10,741 nucleotides of DNA, from the NCBI GenBank assembly GCA_016183145.1, contig JACPFE010000196.1, positions 1-10,741 of the forward strand, read 5' to 3'. This document shows positions 6,234 through 10,741 of this stretch, in pieces (positions within the stretch are counted from its first letter, which is position 1; every line of letters begins with the position of its first letter). The position numbers and the translations under genes were made by a program. Below the pieces are notes generated by a model. The model was not told the DNA's origin. It searched no databases and saw only the letters and a list, made by a program, of their open reading frames with translations. Source of the DNA: Deltaproteobacteria bacterium (GTDB lineage Bacteria; Desulfobacterota; Binatia; UBA9968).

Positions 6234-6259
6234 GCCGCCCCTCCAGCGATGTCTCTAGT

Positions 6260-6958
6260 TTAAGCCAACGTCTTTCTAAGCCACTTCACCGTCCGCGTTA
6301 CCGACTTTCCCGCCGCTTCCAGGTTTGCCGGGTTCTTGCCCTGCGGGTTGTTGAGAAAAGCGTGGCCTGCCCCTTCATACATTTCGATCTCATACTTGAT
6401 TTTGTGTCGATCCAGGGTGTCGCGAAACATCTCGATCTCGGTCTTGGTCGTGCCAGGATCGTCGGTGCCGTAGTGGCACAGCAAGGGCGCCCGAATATCG
6501 CGTAAGTCTTCGGGGTCAGGGAACAAGCTCTGGTAATAGATCACGCCCGCGGCAAAAGCGCGCGACTGCGCTACGGCGTAGAGCGCCAGACCGCCGCCCA
6601 TGCAGAAGCCAAGCACGGCAACTTTTTTCTTTCCAAGCCACGGGAGCTTGCGCAAGTAGGGCACGCTGTCGACGATGTTGGTAACAGCGCGTGGAATATC
6701 CAGGGAGGTTTTTTTCAGAGCGCAGTCTTCGAGCGTGTGATAGGTCTTGCCGTGGAAAAGATCCGGCGAGAGACAGACGAATCCTTCCTGGGCGAAACGC
6801 CGCGTCACCGCCCGCTGGCCATCATCCAGGCCGCGATAACCATGCACGAGCACGATGGCCGCGCGCGGTTCGCCGGCCGTGGGCCGCGACAGAAATCCAT
6901 CGACAACCTCTTTGCCGCTCCGGTAGGCGGCATGCATGGAAACGATTCTTTCGGCCAT
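6260..6958 (-). CDS. Dienelactone hydrolase-family alpha/beta hydrolase
   Basis: From ATG 6958 this is a 232-residue alpha/beta hydrolase of the dienelactone hydrolase type. Visible motifs are LVHGYRGLDD (37-46), the nucleophile elbow GFCMGGG (117-123) with C119 as nucleophile, the acid GTDDPGT (164-170), and the catalytic histidine GAGHAFLN (196-203, H199). A Cys nucleophile in place of Ser is typical of this family. Known members hydrolyse dienelactones in aromatic breakdown, but many family members have other ester or lactone substrates, so the substrate is open. The frame is open further upstream to 7348, but that part only shadows leuD, so the start after the leuD stop was chosen. The Shine-Dalgarno is poor. 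It lies 14 bases after leuD, suggesting cotranscription. Confidence 0.9.
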   Translation of the reverse strand: MAERIVSMHAAYRSGKEVVDGFLSRPTAGEPRAAIVLVHGYRGLDDGQRAVTRRFAQEGFVCLSPDLFHGKTYHTLEDCALKKTSLDIPRAVTNIVDSVPYLRKLPWLGKKKVAVLGFCMGGGLALYAVAQSRAFAAGVIYYQSLFPDPEDLRDIRAPLLCHYGTDDPGTTKTEIEMFRDTLDRHKIKYEIEMYEGAGHAFLNNPQGKNPANLEAAGKSVTRTVKWLRKTLA

Positions 6959-6972
6959 AGTTTCGACGCGCC

Positions 6973-7587
6973 CTAATTGGCGAACCCGCCGATGTAAGGG
7001 AGTTTGGCCGCGGTCTTTTTGACCTGGTCGAGATTGGCGCGGAGCAAGGCCGTCGAGTCCCAACAGCCGCTGGTCAGCGCGCTGCGGTATGTTTCGGGCA
7101 AATCGATGGCGATCCGCTTGTCGTCGAAGCAGATTGTTTTCGTTTCGATATCGACGGTAAATTTCGTCTTGGGATTTTCCTCGACGGTCTTCATCATCAG
7201 AGCCACCTCGTCGTGCGTAGCCGTCACCGTAGGCAGGCCCATCATCGTGCAATTGCCGGCGAAGATCGCCGCGAAGGATTCGCCGACGATTGCTTTGATG
7301 CCGAATCGGTAAAGCGCCTGGGGCGCGTGCTCGCGCGAAGAACCGCAACCGAAGTTCTTGTTGACGAAGAGAACCGATGCTCCCTGGTACTCGGGATCGT
7401 TGAAAGGATGGTCTTTCTTCTTGCCGGAAGCGTCGAAGCGCTCGTCGAAAAAGGGATAATCGCCCATGCGCGCGAAGGTGACTTCTTTCAGATAGCGGGC
7501 CGGTATGATGCGGTCCGTATCGATGTCATTGCCGCGCATCGGCACGGCCGTACCGCCAACTTTGACGATCTTGACTATTTCGGTCAT
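6973..7587 (-). CDS. leuD: 3-isopropylmalate dehydratase small subunit
   Basis: This 204-residue protein matches the length of LeuD (about 200 residues). It forms the swivel domain of isopropylmalate isomerase, which with LeuC converts 2-isopropylmalate to 3-isopropylmalate in leucine synthesis. Signature segments are RGNDIDTDRIIPARYL (18-33) and NFGCGSSREHAPQAL (78-92), the latter shaping the substrate site. The start ATG at 7587 has GAGGG three bases upstream, partly overlapping the end of leuC. The gap to leuC is 10 bases, the usual tight arrangement. No leuA or leuB is in the window. A related (de)hydratase of the same fold, such as citraconate or methylmalate isomerase, cannot be excluded by sequence reading alone. 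Confidence 0.95.
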   Translation of the reverse strand: MTEIVKIVKVGGTAVPMRGNDIDTDRIIPARYLKEVTFARMGDYPFFDERFDASGKKKDHPFNDPEYQGASVLFVNKNFGCGSSREHAPQALYRFGIKAIVGESFAAIFAGNCTMMGLPTVTATHDEVALMMKTVEENPKTKFTVDIETKTICFDDKRIAIDLPETYRSALTSGCWDSTALLRANLDQVKKTAAKLPYIGGFAN

Positions 7588-7597
7588 GGTCCCTCGC

Positions 7598-8995
7598 TTA
7601 TTCGTACTGGCGAACGTCGACGACTTTGCCGTTGAGCGCCGCCGCCGCCACCATCGCCGGGCTCATCAGCAGCGTGCGCCCCTGCGGGCTGCCCTGGCGA
7701 CCGATAAAGTTGCGGTTCGACGACGACGCGCAAATTTCCCGGCCGTTGAGCTTATCGGGATTCATCGCCAAGCACATCGAGCAACCGGCCTCGCGCCACT
7801 GGAATCCTGCTTGTTTGAAAACTTCATGCAGCCCTTCCGCTTCCGCCAGCTTCTTCACTTCCGCCGAACCCGGCACGACCAGCGCGCGAATACCCGCCTT
7901 GACCTTGCGACCCTGGGCGATCTTCGCCGCCGCCCGGAAATCGGTCATGCGCGAGTTGGTGCACGAGCCGATGAACGCCACGTCGATCGGCGTGCCGAGA
8001 ATCGGCGCCCCCGGCTGCCAGCCCATATGCTCATAGGCCTTGCGCGCGCCATCAGGATCGGCGTACTCATCCGGTATGGGGAGCCGCTCGGAGATGCCCA
8101 CCGACTGCCCGGGGTTGATGCCCCAGGTCACCGTCGGCTCGATGTCCTTTCCTTCCATATTTATGACATCATCGTATATGGCGGCGCTATCCGATGCCAC
8201 GGACTTCCAGTAATTGACGGCGCGGTCAAACGCCGCTCCCGAGGGAACATAGCGCCGGCCTTTAAGATAATCGAAAGTCGTCTGGTCCGGATTGACGTAG
8301 CCCACCAGCGCGCCCCCCTCGATACTCATGTTGCACAGGGTCATACGCTCTTCCATGTTCATCCGGTCGATCACCGCGCCGCCGTACTCGTAGGCGAAGC
8401 CCTTGCCGCCGCTGACGCCCAATTTTCGGATGATACTTAGAATCACGTCCTTGGCGTAGACACCGGTGCCAAGCGCGCCGTTGACATTGATACGGCGCAC
8501 CTTGAGCTTGTCCATCGCAAGGGTCTGCGTCGCCAGCACGTCGCGTACCTGGCTCGTGCCGATGCCGAACGCCAGTGTGCCGAAGGCGCCGTGAGTGCTC
8601 GTGTGGCTGTCGCCGCAGGCGAGGGTCATCCCCGGCTGGGTCAAGCCGAGCTGCGGACCGATCACATGGACAATCCCTTGGTTCATGCTGTCGAGTCCAA
8701 AAAACTCCACGCCGAATTGCTTGACGTTTTTCTCGAGGGCCTGCGTCAGTTCTTCGGCCTCGGGATCGAGAAACGGCCGGGTGCGAATATCGGTCGGCAC
8801 AATATGATCGACGGTCGCGAAGGTGCGCTCCAGGAACGCTACGTCCATACCCTTCTCGCGCAGCATGTCGAAGGCCGGCGCCGTGGTGATTTCATGAATT
8901 AGATGCAGCCCAATGAAAAGCTGAGTCTGACCCGTGGGCAATACGCCGACGCTGTGGGATTCCCAGATCTTATCGTAAAGCGTTCTACCGGCCAT
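7598..8995 (-). CDS. leuC: 3-isopropylmalate dehydratase large subunit
   Basis: This is a 465-residue protein from ATG 8995, the full length of the bacterial LeuC type with a 4Fe-4S cluster. The cluster ligands are visible: C345 in GSCTNSR, and C405 and C408 in GCSMC. Other signatures are MAGRTLYDKIW at the start, CGDSHTSTHGAFG (127-139 approx.) and the MTLCNMSIEGGA segment. With LeuD it isomerises 2-isopropylmalate in the cytoplasm. A TTG at 9001 would add two residues, but the ATG gives the usual N-terminus. The Shine-Dalgarno GGAG lies about 10 bases upstream, inside a small hairpin. Its sequence closely follows the E. coli-type enzyme, favouring a leucine-synthesis role. It comes 119 bases after the M29-like gene. 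Confidence 0.95.
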   Translation of the reverse strand: MAGRTLYDKIWESHSVGVLPTGQTQLFIGLHLIHEITTAPAFDMLREKGMDVAFLERTFATVDHIVPTDIRTRPFLDPEAEELTQALEKNVKQFGVEFFGLDSMNQGIVHVIGPQLGLTQPGMTLACGDSHTSTHGAFGTLAFGIGTSQVRDVLATQTLAMDKLKVRRINVNGALGTGVYAKDVILSIIRKLGVSGGKGFAYEYGGAVIDRMNMEERMTLCNMSIEGGALVGYVNPDQTTFDYLKGRRYVPSGAAFDRAVNYWKSVASDSAAIYDDVINMEGKDIEPTVTWGINPGQSVGISERLPIPDEYADPDGARKAYEHMGWQPGAPILGTPIDVAFIGSCTNSRMTDFRAAAKIAQGRKVKAGIRALVVPGSAEVKKLAEAEGLHEVFKQAGFQWREAGCSMCLAMNPDKLNGREICASSSNRNFIGRQGSPQGRTLLMSPAMVAAAALNGKVVDVRQYE

Positions 8996-9003
8996 GCGCA
9001 AAA

Positions 9004-9020
9004 ATCTCCTTCGCGGAGAT
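9004..9020 (-). promoter_or_regulatory. Small hairpin covering the leuC ribosome binding site
   Basis: On the mRNA strand, ATCTCC (9015-9020) can pair with GGAGAT (9004-9009) around a GCGAA loop. The second arm contains the GGAG ribosome binding site of leuC. Four T residues follow directly, so the element resembles both a ribosome-binding-site cover and a very short terminator. The 6-bp stem is short, and no leucine-rich leader peptide was found upstream, so the regulatory meaning is uncertain. Confidence 0.35.
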
Positions 9021-9063
9021 CATATCGGCCCATACTTGCGACTTCAAGAGCGGGATAATGAGA

Positions 9064-9127
9064 ACCGAGGATGGAAGATCGAAGATGGAGGATCGATATT
9101 CGATCCTCGATCCTCTATTTTCCATTC
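9064..9127. repeat. GGATNGA heptamer repeat, copy B, arranged as a palindrome
   Basis: This stretch has a perfect 9-bp stem, GAGGATCGA (9088-9096) and TCGATCCTC (9100-9108), with a 3-base loop. The imperfect arms extend to about 31 bases each with 26 matches. Both arms are built from GGATNGA-like heptamers, as at 2558-2588. The right arm contains the stop codon and last codons (NENGK) of the M29-like gene. Confidence 0.75.
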
Positions 9128-10506
9128 TCGTTCTTTGCGTAAATCCACTGCCCCGGATTCTTCGCGTAATCGTCGTAAGAACCCGCGCAGGTGATCCCCG
9201 GAATCTGCGGAATCCAGTCTTCTCTCAACAGATCATCCGGGTCGCCGTACTTCTCGGCGAGTTTGCGCACCTCGGGGTCGTCCAGCGCGGTGAGCCGGCC
9301 GTTGCGAATGATCGTGTATTCTTTGCCGCTCTTGGTCGTGATCGTGAAGGTCGCAAACAGTAGATGAATATGCAGATGGCCGTAGAGAATGCCATTCTCG
9401 CCTGCCCACTTTTCCTCCGCCGAGCGCCACAGTGTGCCGAAACCCATGTGGCTCACGCCCGAGCGGCGCCGCTCCCATTCGAAGCCGCCTGAGGAATGTT
9501 TTTCGATGCCGCTCGGCCTAAGAATCTTCGGGTTGGTGCCGATGGCGACTTCCCAGAGATAGAAAAGCCCCGGCCGCGGGAAGCAGGGATACTGTGTGCG
9601 TTTGCTTTCTTCGAAGAGATCGCGCCAGGCGTCGCCATATGCCGCGCCACCGACGATCTTGACGATCTGCCCCCCCTCCAGCTCAACTTTCACCTGCGGG
9701 AACGCGCGTGAAAAGTGACTGGTGGTTCCGGAGACGACTCCCGTGGCGTCTTCCTTTGCGATGATCGGCGGCACCGGATGACCGAACAGATGGCCGTTGC
9801 GCGGCGTCGAAGAAAAGCCGTAGCGGGTGCCGTCGTAGTACTCGTCCCAATAGGTCCAGATGATGTCGGTTCCCTCCGCGTCCGTGAGCCGTGCGCGACC
9901 ACCCCGACCGTACTCCCAGATCGGGTCCCAGGTTTTCTTGTTGATGAGCAGGTGAAGGTCGAGCGGATAGGTCGTCGAGCCCTGGAGGAAATGTTCGGGC
10001 CGCAGCCAGGGAATCTGCTCGTAGCGAAAGTCCGTTTTCGGAATCGGACCGCCCTTGCCATGGATGAGTAAATCGTAACCGCCGCGCAGCGCAAAGTCTT
10101 CGATGTAAGGCATCCCCTCCCAACGGCGTGGGTTTTTGTCCCAGGGTTCGCGCCGCATGATCACTTCCACTTCATCTAAATAATCGAACTCCCGATCGGG
10201 GTTACCCATGTCGGCAACAAGGATATCGACATGCGCGCCCTTTTCGCGCAGCGCCGCGGCGACGGCATGAGGCACGTCGAGATCGTACTCCCGGTCGATG
10301 GCAATCAGCACCTTGTTGCCCGCCACCGTCTTGTTGTAGCCGACGAAACCGATGTGGCTGTCGCGGTTCTCCCGCGCGTTGGCCAGCGCGCGTGCAAAGG
10401 GCATCAATGCCGGGATATCCGCCGATCGCAGTCCCGCGCGCTTCAACTGTTCGTCCTTTGGAATCGAGTTGCTCAAACCTACACCATCATCCGCCGTGTC
10501 GCACAT
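9115..10506 (-). CDS. Divergent M29 aminopeptidase-like protein
   Basis: This is a 463-residue protein from ATG 10506, chosen because GGAGG lies 4 bases upstream; an earlier ATG at 10569 would fall in a repeat. Its layout resembles M29 (AmpS/AmpT) metallopeptidases and the related 2,5-dihydroxypyridine dioxygenase NicX. It has a Rossmann-like N-terminal domain (VAGNKVLIAIDREYD and HAVAAALREKGAHVDIL, 61-96) and a C-terminal metal-site region. In that region WEVAIGTNP (318-326), HMGFGT (353-358) and HLHIHLLF (377-384) sit where M29 enzymes have E, H and HxD ligands. The usual GEVFTAP glutamate seems replaced by GTTSHFSRAFP (260-270). Whether it is a peptidase, a dioxygenase or something else is not determined. 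The C-terminus ends inside a palindromic repeat. Confidence 0.6.
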   Translation of the reverse strand: MCDTADDGVGLSNSIPKDEQLKRAGLRSADIPALMPFARALANARENRDSHIGFVGYNKTVAGNKVLIAIDREYDLDVPHAVAAALREKGAHVDILVADMGNPDREFDYLDEVEVIMRREPWDKNPRRWEGMPYIEDFALRGGYDLLIHGKGGPIPKTDFRYEQIPWLRPEHFLQGSTTYPLDLHLLINKKTWDPIWEYGRGGRARLTDAEGTDIIWTYWDEYYDGTRYGFSSTPRNGHLFGHPVPPIIAKEDATGVVSGTTSHFSRAFPQVKVELEGGQIVKIVGGAAYGDAWRDLFEESKRTQYPCFPRPGLFYLWEVAIGTNPKILRPSGIEKHSSGGFEWERRRSGVSHMGFGTLWRSAEEKWAGENGILYGHLHIHLLFATFTITTKSGKEYTIIRNGRLTALDDPEVRKLAEKYGDPDDLLREDWIPQIPGITCAGSYDDYAKNPGQWIYAKNENGK

Positions 10507-10524
10507 GCTTCCTCCCTCTTGCCT

Positions 10525-10609
10525 CCTCTCCCTCTGGGAGAGGATTGAGGTGAGGGCGGTTTTTGCCAACTTTCCCTCACCCTATCCCTCTCCCGCAAGC
10601 GGGCGAGGG
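10525..10609. repeat. Composite GC-rich palindromic repeat upstream of the M29-like gene
   Basis: Three nested inverted repeats are visible. An 8-bp hairpin, CCTCTCCC/GGGAGAGG, spans 10525-10543. A hairpin with CCCGC/GCGGG and CCCTC/GAGGG arms spans 10586-10609. The two halves also pair at long range (10536-10556 with 10574-10594, 17 of 21). It resembles the widespread CCCTCACCC...CCCTCTCCC type of intergenic repeat. It occupies the leader between the partial deacetylase gene and the M29-like gene. Confidence 0.8.
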
Positions 10610-10636
10610 AACGCTCAAACAAGATCTACGAAATTC

Positions 10637-10741
10637 CTACAGACAATTCTTCCTCACCCACGCGACGATCTCGCACCGCTTGGCGAACCAGATATCGGGA
10701 AACGACTTGGCGTATTTGATGCACTCGTCGTAAACCTTACC
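10637..10741 (-). CDS. 3' end of a probable polysaccharide deacetylase-family gene (partial)
   Basis: The last 34 codons of an open frame enter from the right edge and end at TAG (10637-10639). The peptide contains YDECIKYAKSF, PDIWFAKRCEI and VAWVRKN. The pattern FPDIWFA.R.EI..W is typical of the C-terminal end of polysaccharide deacetylase/allantoinase PuuE-like proteins (NodB fold), where it follows the last beta strand. The catalytic motifs lie outside the window, so activity cannot be judged. It is on the same strand as everything else, about 130 bases upstream of the M29-like gene. Confidence 0.55.
   Translation of the reverse strand, partial: GKVYDECIKYAKSFPDIWFAKRCEIVAWVRKNCL

Noticed and set aside
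6959..7348. N-terminal extension of the dienelactone hydrolase (open frame to 7348)
   Set aside because: The extension is Arg-rich, unlike any hydrolase domain, and lies antiphase within leuD; the family start fits ATG 6958.
7505..8440. Long plus-strand open frame of 311 codons
   Set aside because: It is the complement of leuC/leuD, is very rich in Arg and His, and has no recognisable domain.
10507..10569. Upstream start of the M29-like gene at 10569
   Set aside because: It lies within GC-rich repeat sequence, and the internal ATG at 10506 has a clear GGAGG at proper spacing.

Overview
This window carries thirteen genes or gene fragments, and all of them lie on the minus strand. The genes are compact, mostly separated by less than 120 bases. 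Many starts have Shine-Dalgarno sequences, one start is probably GTG, and the DNA is moderately GC-rich. Several intergenic gaps hold short palindromic repeats. The gene set (LeuCD, CstA, a secreted-looking methyltransferase, zf-TFIIB, an M29-like protein) and the repeats suggest an uncultured Gram-negative soil or sediment bacterium, perhaps Desulfobacterota-, Tectomicrobia- or Rokubacteria-like. That placement is an impression and was not tested. No rRNA, tRNA, CRISPR array, transposase or integrase was seen.

Right-hand part, in transcription order. The window opens with the 3' end of a probable polysaccharide deacetylase. A divergent protein resembling M29 metallopeptidases follows. Next come leuC and leuD (isopropylmalate isomerase), separated by only 10 bases, and 14 bases later a dienelactone-hydrolase-type alpha/beta hydrolase. 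A small zinc-ribbon (zf-TFIIB) protein comes next. A REP-like palindromic element then precedes a class I SAM-dependent methyltransferase with a predicted signal peptide, which is followed by a CstA-family transporter.

Left-hand part. Downstream of cstA is a four-gene module. It has two small paralogous proteins of about 90-100 residues with a conserved hydrophobic core, then two paralogous ArsA/Get3-type ATPases. The same 64-bp sequence (62 of 64 identical) lies between the two small genes and again between the two ATPase genes. The ATPases differ at their active sites. The distal one has Asn where the switch-I catalytic Asp of Get3/ArsA should be. The proximal one keeps that Asp but has lost the DTAPT switch-II motif. 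Both lack the cysteines used by ArsA for metalloids and by Get3 for zinc. A small excisionase-type helix-turn-helix protein follows after a 213-base AT-richer gap.

The module does not look like an arsenite pump. The working hypothesis is a heterodimeric ATPase of the Get3/ArsA fold with one degenerate site, acting on or with two small membrane-associated partners. This module is the best candidate in the window for an undescribed system. The other genes look like ordinary metabolic or housekeeping functions, with a few oddities noted below.
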